Part shown: positions 25,556-34,431 of the stretch, piece by piece | How positions within the stretch are numbered: position 1 is the first letter of the stretch | Layout of the letters: each line of letters begins with the position of its first letter | NCBI GenBank assembly: GCA_027487315.1 | Contig: JAIYDW010000118.1 | Location: 1-43,088 of the forward strand | Length of the DNA stretch: 43,088 bases | Direction: 5' to 3' | Origin: Verrucomicrobiaceae bacterium | GTDB lineage: Bacteria; Verrucomicrobiota; Verrucomicrobiia; Verrucomicrobiales; Verrucomicrobiaceae | Translations under genes and position numbers: made by a program | The notes under the pieces: generated by a model | What the model was told of the DNA's origin: nothing | Database searches by the model: none | Seen by the model: only the letters and a program-made list of their open reading frames with translations

Positions 25556-26866
25556 TCAAATCCAAGTGTTCGCAGGAATCACCGTGTCCTTCGGAATCAC
25601 CACGATCCCATCCCGAATGCAGAACAACTCGTGATCCATCTTGTCCGGCTTGCCGCTCGGCGTGATCACCACGTTGTCCCCAATGTGCACATTCTTATCG
25701 ATGATCGCCCTCTCAATCCGGCAGTTCCGCCCGATCCCTGGCGCTGGCCGATTCGCATCCGTCCCGGCCGCACCCGCATAAAAATCCGCCCCCATGATGA
25801 TGCAGTCCCGAATCGTCGTCCCACTCTCAATGATGGATCGCAACCCAATCACCGCCGTCTCCACATGCGCATCCGTGATGATGCAGCCATCCGAAATCAA
25901 AGCCTGATGAATCTGCGCTCCATTGATCTTCGTCGCCGGCAAAAACCGCGCATGCGTGAAGATCGGCGCCGCCGAATCAAAGAAATCATACTGCGGCACC
26001 AGCTTGCACAAATCCAGGTTCGCCTCAAAGAACGACCGAATCGTCCCGATGTCCTCCCAATACCCCTGAAAGTTAAAGGCATTCACATGGTACTTCTTCA
26101 GCGCCGCCGGAATGATGTTCTTGCCAAAGTCCATCAAGTCATTGTCCAGGCTCTCGGCCAGCGCCTGCCGGTTGAACACATAAATCCCCATCGATGCCTG
26201 ATAGCGCGGCTCCTCAATCCCAAGCCCCATCTCCAAAAGCGTCTTGTCCGGCATCCGCAACCCCTCCAACACCTCAGGATCCTTGGGCTTCTCCACAAAC
26301 TCATGAATGCGCCCCTCCTCATCCGTCTTCATGATCCCAAACCCGCTCGCATCCCGCGCATTCACCGGCAGCGTCGCAATCGTCAAATCCGCTCCCGTCT
26401 CCAAGTGCTGCGTCATCACCTGCCGAAAATCCATCCGGTACAACTGGTCACCGCTCAGGATGATGTAATACTCGTGATCACTCTCCAAAAAGTAGCGCAG
26501 GTTCTTCCGCACCGCATCCGCCGTCCCCTGATACCACCTCTCACCCTCCGGAGTCTGCTGCGCCGCCAACACCTCCACAAACCCCCTCGCAAACTGGTCA
26601 AACTTGTAAGTCCGCGCGATGTGCCGGTTCAATGACGCACTGTTGAACTGCGTCAACACAAACACCTGCCTCACCCCCGAGTTGATGCAGTTGCTGATCG
26701 GAATGTCCACCAGCCGATACTTCCCCGCCAACGGCACCGCCGGCTTCGCCCGGTCTTTCGTCAGCGGATACAACCGACTTCCTGCCCCCCCGCCCATGAT
26801 GATCGCCAGCGTGGAATTGCGCAGCACGGTTCCGGTCTGAAAACGTTGAGAAATGGTTGAGGGCAT
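25556..26866 (-). CDS. glgC: glucose-1-phosphate adenylyltransferase
   Basis: GlgC makes ADP-glucose, the committed step of bacterial glycogen synthesis. The 436-residue protein has the nucleotide-binding loop IMGGGAGSRLYPLTKDRAKPA, then RLVDIPISNCINSG, GTADAVRKNLRYF, the sugar-phosphate site segment FVEKPKDP and a C-terminal left-handed beta-helix with regulatory residues (SIIESGTTIRDCIIMGADFY). Length and ending (TVIPANTWI) are typical. The frame continues upstream only from a TTG at 26908; ATG 26866 is chosen. It is divergent from the cytochrome gene, with a 114-bp promoter gap. Confidence 0.95.
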   Translation of the reverse strand: MPSTISQRFQTGTVLRNSTLAIIMGGGAGSRLYPLTKDRAKPAVPLAGKYRLVDIPISNCINSGVRQVFVLTQFNSASLNRHIARTYKFDQFARGFVEVLAAQQTPEGERWYQGTADAVRKNLRYFLESDHEYYIILSGDQLYRMDFRQVMTQHLETGADLTIATLPVNARDASGFGIMKTDEEGRIHEFVEKPKDPEVLEGLRMPDKTLLEMGLGIEEPRYQASMGIYVFNRQALAESLDNDLMDFGKNIIPAALKKYHVNAFNFQGYWEDIGTIRSFFEANLDLCKLVPQYDFFDSAAPIFTHARFLPATKINGAQIHQALISDGCIITDAHVETAVIGLRSIIESGTTIRDCIIMGADFYAGAAGTDANRPAPGIGRNCRIERAIIDKNVHIGDNVVITPSGKPDKMDHELFCIRDGIVVIPKDTVIPANTWI

Positions 26867-26980
26867 AGGTGCAGGGGGAGTTTTCTGTGAAACATGGCCT
26901 CTAGGCAAGCGTTACCTTACCATTCGGAAACGGGTGCGTTCCACCAACACCCTTCCACCTTTTAAACTGCCACATCCCTC

Positions 26981-27943
26981 ATGTCACGTCCTGTCTTTCA
27001 CTCAACCATTTTTGCTCTGTCACTCGCCTCACAGGTCACCACGCTTTCCGCCGCCCCCCAGTTCGAAAAGGAAATCTGGCCCATCCTCAGCAAAAAATGC
27101 GTCGACTGCCACCGCGCCACCCAAGTGGTTGACGGTCGCAAAAAAGAACCCAAAGCCGGCCTCCGCCTCGACGGCGCCTGGGCCATCATGAAAGGCAGCG
27201 AAAACGGCCCCGTCCTCAAACCCAAAGACAGCGCTGGCAGCTACCTCTACGAAGTCACCACCCTCCCCAAGGACGATGACATGTTCATGCCCCCCAAAGG
27301 CGACCCCCTCACCGATCCCGAAAAAGCCCTGCTCAAAGCCTGGATCGACGCCGGCGCCGACTTCGGCGGCTGGGAAGGCAACACCGAAGGCAAACCCGCC
27401 GACCCCAACGCCAAAGAAGCCGCCCGCGTTCGCGACCACGAAACCTTCTACACCGCCCTCGCCCAAGGCGTCACCCCAGCCAAAGACGACGTCATCGCCA
27501 AGGCCAAAACCTCCGGCGCCCAAATCTTCCTCCTCAAGCCCGACTCCCCCCTCCTCCGCGCCGACTTCCTCACCGGCGTCTCCAGCTGCAACGACGCCAA
27601 ACTCGAAGTCCTCCTCCCCCTCAAAGACCAGATCGCCCAACTCGACCTCGGCCGCACCGCCGTCACCGACGCTGGCATGAAAACCCTCGGCCAACTCCCC
27701 CGCCTCGCCTCCCTCGACCTCCGCCAAACCAAAATCACCGATGCCGGCCTTCAAAACCTCGCCTCCGCCTCCAAACTCCGCACCCTCAACCTCTACGGAA
27801 CCGAAGTCTCCGACGCCGGCCTCAAACATCTCTACAACCTAAAGGGCCTCAAAAACGTTTTCCTTTGGCAGACGAAAGCCACCGAAGCTGGTGCCAAGCA
27901 ACTCGCCGCCGCCATCCCTGGCCTCTCCGTCTCCGTCAAATAA
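26981..27943 (+). CDS. exported single-heme cytochrome c with C-terminal leucine-rich repeats
   Basis: The 320-residue protein has a signal peptide (ALSLASQVTTLSAAP), a planctomycete-type heme domain with C40-V-D-C43-H44 in PILSKKCVDCHRA, and a later MFMPPKGDPLTDPEKALLKAWIDAG segment with the axial Met candidate. The second half (about 215-320) consists of leucine-rich repeats of the DAGL type: VTDAGMKTLGQLPRLASLDL, ITDAGLQNLASASKLRTLNL, VSDAGLKHLYNLKGL. The repeats probably bind another protein or a glycan, bringing an electron carrier to a surface complex. It is followed after 22 bp by the peroxiredoxin gene, likely in one operon. Confidence 0.87.
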   Translation: MSRPVFHSTIFALSLASQVTTLSAAPQFEKEIWPILSKKCVDCHRATQVVDGRKKEPKAGLRLDGAWAIMKGSENGPVLKPKDSAGSYLYEVTTLPKDDDMFMPPKGDPLTDPEKALLKAWIDAGADFGGWEGNTEGKPADPNAKEAARVRDHETFYTALAQGVTPAKDDVIAKAKTSGAQIFLLKPDSPLLRADFLTGVSSCNDAKLEVLLPLKDQIAQLDLGRTAVTDAGMKTLGQLPRLASLDLRQTKITDAGLQNLASASKLRTLNLYGTEVSDAGLKHLYNLKGLKNVFLWQTKATEAGAKQLAAAIPGLSVSVK

Positions 27944-27965
27944 CCCCAACGCCCCCCAAAAAACC

Positions 27966-28481
27966 ATGTTGTCCCGCATACTCCTCGCCCTCTGCACCAT
28001 CACCGGCCTCTCCCTCTTCGGCGGCGAAGGTGAAAAAGTCAGCCTCCCCGCCCCCGACATCACCGGCATCAATCAAGACGGCAAAACCGTCGCCTTCAAA
28101 GACGTCTACGCCAAAGGCCCCACCGTCGTCTTCTTCTACCCCAAAGCCAATACCCCCGGCTGCACCAAACAAGCCTGCTCCCTCCGTGATGCCTTCGCCG
28201 ACCTCACCAAAGAAGGCGTGCAAATCCTCGGCGTTTCCACCGACAAACCCGAAGCCCAGAAGAAATTCATCACCGACCACACCCTTCCCTTCGACCTCAT
28301 CGCCGACCCCGAAGGCAAGGTCCTCGAAGCCTTCGGCGTCGCCCGCATGCCCGCCATCGGCCTCGCCACCCGCCAGTGCTTCCTCATCAAAGGCGACAAA
28401 ATCGTCTGGCACGACGCCAAAGCCAGCACCGCCGATCAAGCCGCCGACATCCGTCGTGTCCTGAAAGAAATCGGCTCCTAA
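27966..28481 (+). CDS. exported Bcp-type peroxiredoxin
   Basis: Thioredoxin-fold peroxidases reduce hydrogen peroxide and organic peroxides. The 171-residue protein has a signal peptide (ILLALCTITGLSLFGG) and the AhpC/TSA core VVFFYPKANTPGCTKQACSLRD, with peroxidatic Cys66 and resolving Cys71 five residues on, the spacing of the Bcp/PrxQ group. GVSTDKPEAQKKFITDHTLPF and FGVARMPAIGLATRQCFLI complete the fold. The frame opens earlier at 27891 but ATG 27966 provides the signal peptide. A periplasmic location is less common for this family. It ends in a terminator 33 bp after the stop. Confidence 0.92.
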   Translation: MLSRILLALCTITGLSLFGGEGEKVSLPAPDITGINQDGKTVAFKDVYAKGPTVVFFYPKANTPGCTKQACSLRDAFADLTKEGVQILGVSTDKPEAQKKFITDHTLPFDLIADPEGKVLEAFGVARMPAIGLATRQCFLIKGDKIVWHDAKASTADQAADIRRVLKEIGS

Positions 28482-28513
28482 CACCGACCTATTCTTATTG
28501 CCTATCAACCAGA

Positions 28514-28550
28514 AGGGCAGCCACCATCCCGGTGGGTGCCCTTTTTCTTT
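28514..28550 (+). terminator. intrinsic terminator after the peroxiredoxin gene
   Basis: AGGGCA-G-CCACC (28514-28525) pairs with GGTGG-G-TGCCCT (28531-28542), followed by TTTTTCTTT. The stem has one symmetric G-G mismatch. It ends only 10 bp before the next gene's start codon. Confidence 0.85.
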
Positions 28551-28559
28551 CCCATCGCC

Positions 28560-30623
28560 ATGCGCTTCCTCGTCCTCCCCTTCCTCCTCGCTCTCCCCGC
28601 CGCCGCTCAAGACCACGACCTCGTCATCTACGGCGGCACCAGCGCCTCCATCATCGCCGCCGTCCAAGCCAAGCAAATGGGCAAGTCCGTCATCATCGTC
28701 TCCCCTGACAAACACCTCGGCGGCCTCACCTCCGGCGGCCTCGGCTGGACCGACTCCGGCAACAAAGACGTCATCGGCGGCCTCTCCCGCGAGTTCTACC
28801 ACCGCGCCTGGCTCCACTACCAAAAAGACGAAAACTGGCGGCAGCAAAAACGCTCAGAATACGGCAACAAAGGACAGGGCCACTCCGCCCTCGACGACAC
28901 CACCCAGTGCGCCTGGGTCTTCGAACCCCATGTCGCCGAACGCATCTACGACGACTGGGTCAAAGAACTCAACATCCCAGTCATCCGCGAAGCCCTCCTC
29001 GACCGCGCCACCGGCGTCAAAAAAGACGGCACCCGCATCACCTCCATCACCACCCTCGATGGCAAAACCTACACCGGTAAAATGTTCCTCGACACCACCT
29101 ACGAAGGCGACCTCATGGCCGCCGCTGGCGTCGACTTCCACGTCGGTCGGGAAGCCAACAGCGTCTATGGTGAGGAGCACAACGGCATCCAAGTCGGCAT
29201 CCTCCACCACGGCCACCACTTCGGCGTCCTCAAAAAGCCCGTCAGCCCCTACAAAATCCCCGGCGATCCCAAAAGCGGCGTGCTCGCTCGCATCAGCACC
29301 GAGAACCCCGGCGTCAAAGGCGAAGGCGACCACCGCGTCCAGGCCTACTGCTTCCGCTCCTGCTACACCAAAGCCCCCGAAAACCGCATCCCCTTCCCCA
29401 AGCCCGAAGGCTACGACCCCACCCAATACGAACTCATCCTCCGCGTCTTCGACGCCGGCTGGCGCGAGTTCTTCAACAAGTTCGACCCCGCCCCCAACTG
29501 GAAGACCGACACCAACAACCACGGCCCCTTCTCCTTCGACAACATCGGCTACAACTACGACTACCCCAACGCCTCCTACGAACGCCGCAAGGAAATCATC
29601 AACGAACACCGCACCTACCAGCAGGGCCTCATGTACTTCGTCGCCAACGACCCCCGCGTCCCCGCTGACGTCCGTGAAGAACTCAACCAATGGGGCCTCC
29701 CAAAAGACGAATTCACCGACAACGGCAACTGGTCCCACCAACTCTACATCCGCGAAGCCCGCCGCATGATCGGCGCCTTCGTCATGACCGAAAACGAACT
29801 CCGCAAAAAGAAACCCACCCCCGACTCCATCGGCATGGGCTCCTACACCATCGACTCCCACAACACCCAGCGCTACATCACCCCCGAAGGCCACGTCCAA
29901 AACGAGGGCGACATCGGCGTCTCCACCGGGGGCCCCTACGCCATCGCCTACGGCTCCCTCATCCCGAAAAAATCCCAAGCCACCAACCTCCTCGTCCCCG
30001 TCGCCATGTCCGCCACCCACATCGCTTACGGCAGCATCCGCATGGAACCCGTCTTCATGATCCTCGGCCAGTCCGCCGCCACCGCCGCCTGCTTCGCCAT
30101 CGACGCCCAAAGCGACATCCAAGACGTCCCCTACAGCAAACTTCAAGAGCGCCTCCTCGCCGACAAACAAATCCTCTCCTGGGACCCCGCCAACTCAGGC
30201 ATCAAACTCCCCGGCATCGTGCTCGACGACACCAAAGGCTCCTACACCGGCCACTGGAGCACCGGCAGCATCGGCAAAACCGTCGGCGTCGGCTACCAGC
30301 ACGACGGCAACGCCAACAAAGGCCAAATGACCGCCACCTTCACCACCACCCTTCCCAAAGCCAGCGAATACGAAGTCCGCATCGCCTACAGCGCCCTCAA
30401 AAACCGCGCCACCAACGTCCCCGTTACCATCCACCACTCCGGCGACTCACCCACCACCGTCAAAGTCAATCAACGCGAAACCCCGCCCATCGACGGCATC
30501 ACCCTCTCCCTCGGCACCTTCTCCTTCACCCCCGACAAACCCGCCTCCGTCGTCATCACCAACCAAGACACCAACGGCCACGTCATCATCGACGCCATCC
30601 AGTGGCTCCCCAACGAAGAGTAA
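28560..30623 (+). CDS. exported FAD-dependent oxidoreductase with golvesin-like C-terminal domain
   Basis: The 687-residue protein has a signal peptide (FLVLPFLLALPAAAQ) and an FAD-binding Rossmann start DLVIYGGTSASIIAAVQAKQ, then the GGLTSGGLGWTD segment typical of the FAD_oxidored group. A conserved LDTTYEGDLMAAAGV follows near 180-195. Residues from about 555 (GSYTGHWSTGSIGKTVGVGY to VIIDAIQWLP) form a beta-sandwich like the golvesin/xanthan-lyase module, often associated with carbohydrate or surface binding. The family is abundant in Verrucomicrobiota and Planctomycetes; substrates are unknown. No Shine-Dalgarno is seen, and a terminator sits just upstream of ATG 28560. Confidence 0.88.
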   Translation: MRFLVLPFLLALPAAAQDHDLVIYGGTSASIIAAVQAKQMGKSVIIVSPDKHLGGLTSGGLGWTDSGNKDVIGGLSREFYHRAWLHYQKDENWRQQKRSEYGNKGQGHSALDDTTQCAWVFEPHVAERIYDDWVKELNIPVIREALLDRATGVKKDGTRITSITTLDGKTYTGKMFLDTTYEGDLMAAAGVDFHVGREANSVYGEEHNGIQVGILHHGHHFGVLKKPVSPYKIPGDPKSGVLARISTENPGVKGEGDHRVQAYCFRSCYTKAPENRIPFPKPEGYDPTQYELILRVFDAGWREFFNKFDPAPNWKTDTNNHGPFSFDNIGYNYDYPNASYERRKEIINEHRTYQQGLMYFVANDPRVPADVREELNQWGLPKDEFTDNGNWSHQLYIREARRMIGAFVMTENELRKKKPTPDSIGMGSYTIDSHNTQRYITPEGHVQNEGDIGVSTGGPYAIAYGSLIPKKSQATNLLVPVAMSATHIAYGSIRMEPVFMILGQSAATAACFAIDAQSDIQDVPYSKLQERLLADKQILSWDPANSGIKLPGIVLDDTKGSYTGHWSTGSIGKTVGVGYQHDGNANKGQMTATFTTTLPKASEYEVRIAYSALKNRATNVPVTIHHSGDSPTTVKVNQRETPPIDGITLSLGTFSFTPDKPASVVITNQDTNGHVIIDAIQWLPNEE

Positions 30624-30647
30624 CACGCTCGCACCAGGCGACCCCGT

Positions 30648-30670
30648 GGGGCAACCGGCTCGGTTGCCCC
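30648..30670. repeat. GC-rich hairpin between convergent genes
   Basis: GGGGCAACC (30648-30656) and GGTTGCCCC (30662-30670) form a perfect 9-bp stem around GGCTC. It lies between the converging stops of the FAD oxidoreductase and the AsmA-like gene and has no T run on either strand; it may act as a 3' end stabiliser or belong to the palindromic repeats. Confidence 0.7.
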
Positions 30671-30697
30671 CGCTTCAGCCACTCGCCGCCCCCCGTT

Positions 30698-32050
30698 TCA
30701 CTTCCCAATCGACTTCAACAACCCCTCGATCGCCCCACCCTGGATCGCCCGCTCCAGCGCCTTGTCCCACGCCGGCTTCACCTCCGGCCGCGTCATCTTA
30801 CCGCCCGCTCGCACATCAAACGAAAGCCGCCCCGACGTCTCGTCCAAAAACGCCTTCACCACCGAGTCCGCCATCTTCTCAGGCAGCCCCGACTTCAGCA
30901 TGCCCTCGCGCAACCGCCTTTGCAGTTCCTCCCCGCACACCAGTCGAATCACCAAATCCTGCGCATCCTCCGCGCTATTCACCCAACTCCCCTTCGCCAT
31001 CCGCACCTCATACTCCGGCATCTGAAACCGCGCATCCTCACGCACCAAAAGCCGGTTCTCACTGAACGCCATCTTCAACACCGCCGCCTCCAGCAACTCT
31101 CCCCCCATAGGCAGGTCACTCAGATCCAAACCAAAATCCTTCATCTTCTTCGCCGCATCCGCACTCGCCTGCCCCATCGTCATGTAGCCCGCCAAAACAC
31201 TCCCCTTCGCCAAACTCAGCTCCCATTCACTCACCGGACTCCAAACGCCTGTCTTCTCCTCAAACGGTTGCATCTTCCCGTTCCCACTGACGTCCAACTT
31301 CGCAAACGTCACATCCGTCATCTCCCCCGCCACCTTCCCGCGACCCTCCAGCGTCAGCTTCATCTCCAAGGCCATCTTCACCGTGTTGTGCGCCGCCAGA
31401 TTCGCCGGATCCACATCAATGTCCGTCAGCGCAAACTGCAACCCCTCCAGCCGCGTCTTCGTCTTGTTCACCCGATTGTGAATGAACAACTGCCCGTTCG
31501 AAACCCGCGCCTCCCGCACCCTCAAAGTGAACCCCAACTGCTCCGCCTTAAACTCAGCCACTCCCGCTTTTTGAACTTTCTCCACCTTCGGCTCAGCCTC
31601 CTTCACCTCTTCAACCGTCGATTTCGCATCCGCCTTCGGCTTCGCCATCACCAACTTCAAATCACTCACTCCCTCAGGACTCACATACTCCTCCACCGAC
31701 AACCCATCCAAATTCAACCGCTGCACATCCAGCGTCCCGCTCATCAAACTCCCCAACGACACCTCTAGCACCGCCTCTCGCAAACTCACCACTGGCTCCG
31801 TCGGCGCCTCCGCCTTCCCATCCCGCCCCACCGTCGCAAACACCTTCAAATCGCTCAGCTTCCAGCGCGCCGGACTGCCCCACACCTCCAACTCCGATGC
31901 CCCCAAACTCACCCGCCCCCCACACACCGCCTGCAACTGCCGCTCCACCGCCTCCCGACTCAACTGCCCCTTCACCCACCACACCCCACCCGCCAACGCC
32001 ACCCCGGCGGCACCAGCCATGATCAACCCAACTCGGACCAGCTTCTTCAT
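30698..32050 (-). CDS. AsmA-like inner membrane-anchored protein
   Basis: The 450-residue protein begins MKKLVRVGLIMAGAAGVALAGGVWWV, one membrane helix, followed by LSREAVERQLQAVCGGRVSLGASELEVWG. That is the opening of AsmA/YhdP-like proteins, where an N-terminal anchor leads into a long beta-groove for lipid transport between membranes. VVSLREAVLEVSLGSLMSGTLDVQRLNLDG fits the repeated strand pattern. A Lys/Glu-rich segment (about 140-165) interrupts it. The C-terminal FDVRAGGKMTRPEVKPAWDKALER resembles the closing part. It is shorter than E. coli AsmA, so AsmA-like is the safer name. It is last in the - strand series below ThuA; ATG 32050 starts it. Confidence 0.78.
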   Translation of the reverse strand: MKKLVRVGLIMAGAAGVALAGGVWWVKGQLSREAVERQLQAVCGGRVSLGASELEVWGSPARWKLSDLKVFATVGRDGKAEAPTEPVVSLREAVLEVSLGSLMSGTLDVQRLNLDGLSVEEYVSPEGVSDLKLVMAKPKADAKSTVEEVKEAEPKVEKVQKAGVAEFKAEQLGFTLRVREARVSNGQLFIHNRVNKTKTRLEGLQFALTDIDVDPANLAAHNTVKMALEMKLTLEGRGKVAGEMTDVTFAKLDVSGNGKMQPFEEKTGVWSPVSEWELSLAKGSVLAGYMTMGQASADAAKKMKDFGLDLSDLPMGGELLEAAVLKMAFSENRLLVREDARFQMPEYEVRMAKGSWVNSAEDAQDLVIRLVCGEELQRRLREGMLKSGLPEKMADSVVKAFLDETSGRLSFDVRAGGKMTRPEVKPAWDKALERAIQGGAIEGLLKSIGK

Positions 32051-32092
32051 CCCAAAAGCATAGCCAGCCCCCTCCAAAAGCAACCCCTCTCC

Positions 32093-33049
32093 TTACTTCG
32101 CCTTCTCCTTTTCCTTCTCTTTCGCCTTCGGCTTCGGCGGTGGCGAAGCCACATAAGGCGGATTCGTGAACGCCCCTGGCGCCACCTCCTTCAAATTCGG
32201 CGGCACCTCCGCCTTCACCTCTCCCAACGCCCACCGAATCCCACCCACCAAGATGTCCTGAAACATCGGATTCGTCCAGACATCCTCCCGATGCCCCATC
32301 GCCGTATACCACACCCGCCCATCCCCTTCCTTCCGCGCCCACGTCGTCGGAAATGCCGGACGCTGATACTCCGTCCCCTTCATCGACGGCGAGTCCATCA
32401 CACTCAGCACATGAATGTCCGGCGTAAAATCCTTCAGCGAATACCACTCCTCCATCAAAGTGTAATCCGTCCCCACCTTTTCAAACCCCGGAAACGCCGG
32501 ATTCACCACCGTGTTCTTCGCTTCCTGCTGAGCCCCATGCTTGATGAACTCAGCCCCCAAAAACCGGACATACGGATCCGCCTTGTCCCCATGATTCAAA
32601 AACCGCTCAGGCCCCTTTACCGCCTCGTTGTCCGTGTGAAACGTGTCGCTCGCCGAATGCGTCCCGATGAACCCCTTGCCGCTCTTCACCAAATCAAACA
32701 GCGCCTGCTTCCCCTCCGCCGTCATCGGCGGATTCCCATCCGTGCCCGCCTCCAGCAAATTCCCCGTCGTGTAGAAAAAAACCGCGTCAAATCCCGCCAG
32801 ATAATCCTTCCCAAACTTCGATCCATCCTTCGAAAACTCAAACTCCCACCCATGCTTGTCCCCCAGCTCCTTCAGCACCTTCTCCGCATGACTCGGCTGC
32901 CCGTTCTTCCATGAAATCACGCTGTGCTCAAACCCGCTCGACTTCGAGAAAAACAAAATGCGCGCCTTCTTCGCCGACGGTGCGGCAAACACCCAACTCA
33001 GCGCGAGACCCAAACAAACCAACGGAGCAAAGAGACGAACAGACTTCAT
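32093..33049 (-). CDS. exported ThuA-like domain protein
   Basis: ThuA-like proteins have a glutamine-amidotransferase-related fold and occur with sugar oxidoreductases; a catalytic role in trehalose or sugar metabolism is proposed. The 318-residue protein has a signal peptide (FAPLVCLGLALSWVFAAP), then ARILFFSKSSGFEHS, a GFDAVFFYTTGNL strand, GKGFIGTHSASDTFH (the elbow-like position) and GDGRVWYTAMGHREDVW. The tail is Lys/Glu-rich (KPKAKEKEKEKAK). It starts at ATG 33049, 46 bp after the DUF1501 gene, in the same - strand series. It is probably periplasmic and works with the neighbouring exported proteins. Confidence 0.9.
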   Translation of the reverse strand: MKSVRLFAPLVCLGLALSWVFAAPSAKKARILFFSKSSGFEHSVISWKNGQPSHAEKVLKELGDKHGWEFEFSKDGSKFGKDYLAGFDAVFFYTTGNLLEAGTDGNPPMTAEGKQALFDLVKSGKGFIGTHSASDTFHTDNEAVKGPERFLNHGDKADPYVRFLGAEFIKHGAQQEAKNTVVNPAFPGFEKVGTDYTLMEEWYSLKDFTPDIHVLSVMDSPSMKGTEYQRPAFPTTWARKEGDGRVWYTAMGHREDVWTNPMFQDILVGGIRWALGEVKAEVPPNLKEVAPGAFTNPPYVASPPPKPKAKEKEKEKAK

Positions 33050-33095
33050 AAAACAGACCCGCCATCTATCCCGTCCTACCGCCCATGTAAAGCCC

Positions 33096-34421
33096 TCACA
33101 TGAAAATCCCCGAGTGCACCTCCCCCGCCACATCCGTCAGCCGAAAATCCCGACCCGCATACCGATACGTCAGCTCCTCATGATCCAACCCCATCAGGTG
33201 CAAAATCGTCGCATGCAAATCAGGCGTCGGCATCGCCTGCTCCACCGCCTTCACCCCCAACTCATCCGTCGCCCCATAACGCAACCCACCCTTCACTCCC
33301 CCACCCGCCATCCACACCGTGAACCCGCTCGCCTGATGCCCCCGCCCCCCGCCATTGTCCATGTGCGCCCCCCGCCCAAACTCGCCACTGCACACAATCA
33401 GGGTCTCCTTCAGCATGTCCCGCTGCTTCAAATCCGCGATCAATCCCGCCAGCGGCAAATCAATCGTCCCCGCCCGCTCCCCCAGCGCCTCCTTCATCCG
33501 ATTGTGATGATCCCATCCCGATGACGTCACCTGAATAAACCTCACCCCCTTCTCAGCCAAACGCCGTGCCATCAAACACGACCGCCCAAAGCTGTCCGTC
33601 ACCCCGTTGCCAATGCCATACAAGTCCTGCACATGCTGCGGCTCGTCCTCCAGCGCAAACACCTCCGGCACACTCCGCTGCATCTGAAACGCCAGTTCAT
33701 ACGATTGGATCACCCCCTCCAACTCACTGTTCCCCGGATCCGTCCGCTCCTGAAAACGCCGATTCGCTTTCTGCATGAAACGCAACTGCTTCACCTGATC
33801 CGACTCCGCCCAAACCCGGTTCCCCAAGTCCGGCACCCCACCCCCACTACTCACCCGCGTCCCCTGAAACGTCGCCGGCAAAAACGCCGATCCATAATTC
33901 ATCGCCCCTCCCAAATCCCCAATCGGATTGATCGTCACAAACCCCGGCAAATCCTGCGCCATCGTGCCCAACCCATACGTCACCCACGCCCCCATCGAAG
34001 GCCGCACAAACATCTCATTGCCCGTGTGAATCGCCACCACCGCCTGCTGATGCCCCGGATTCTTCGTCGTCGCACTGTTGATCAAACACAACTCATCCGC
34101 CTGCTTCGCCAACTCCGGAAACGCCTCCGAAATCATGATCCCACTCTGCCCCCGCGGCTTGAACTCAAACTGCGGCACCAAATACGGCGCCCCCATCTTC
34201 GCCAACTCCGGCTTCCAATCAAACGTGTCCAAGTGACTCGGCCCCCCATTGAGGAACACAAAGATCACCCGCTTCGCCTTCGCCGGATGATGCGGCATCT
34301 TCGGTGCCAGCGGATTCTCAAACCGCTTCTGCTCTTGGGCCAATGCCGAAAACGCCAACCACCCAAACCCCACCCCCGCCTGCTGCAGCATCGCTCGTCG
34401 TGAGTAATTCATCGCATTCAT
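33096..34421 (-). CDS. exported DUF1501 protein with twin-arginine signal
   Basis: The 441-residue protein opens with MNYSRRAMLQQAGVGFGWLAFS, a Tat signal. The core has the alkaline-phosphatase-like arrangement of the family: VIFVFLNGGPSHLDTFDWKP, LCLINSATTKNPGHQQAV, GVRFIQVTSSGWDHHNRM and SGEFGRGAHMDNGGGRGHQ. Such proteins are always paired with DUF1549/DUF1553 cytochrome-like proteins in Planctomycetes and Verrucomicrobiota and are thought to help degrade sulfated or complex glycans, though the reaction is unproven. That partner lies directly upstream, its stop 10 bp before this ATG (34421; ATG 34412 is an alternative). The two form one transcription unit. Confidence 0.9.
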   Translation of the reverse strand: MNAMNYSRRAMLQQAGVGFGWLAFSALAQEQKRFENPLAPKMPHHPAKAKRVIFVFLNGGPSHLDTFDWKPELAKMGAPYLVPQFEFKPRGQSGIMISEAFPELAKQADELCLINSATTKNPGHQQAVVAIHTGNEMFVRPSMGAWVTYGLGTMAQDLPGFVTINPIGDLGGAMNYGSAFLPATFQGTRVSSGGGVPDLGNRVWAESDQVKQLRFMQKANRRFQERTDPGNSELEGVIQSYELAFQMQRSVPEVFALEDEPQHVQDLYGIGNGVTDSFGRSCLMARRLAEKGVRFIQVTSSGWDHHNRMKEALGERAGTIDLPLAGLIADLKQRDMLKETLIVCSGEFGRGAHMDNGGGRGHQASGFTVWMAGGGVKGGLRYGATDELGVKAVEQAMPTPDLHATILHLMGLDHEELTYRYAGRDFRLTDVAGEVHSGIFM

Positions 34422-34431
34422 AGTCACAGCA

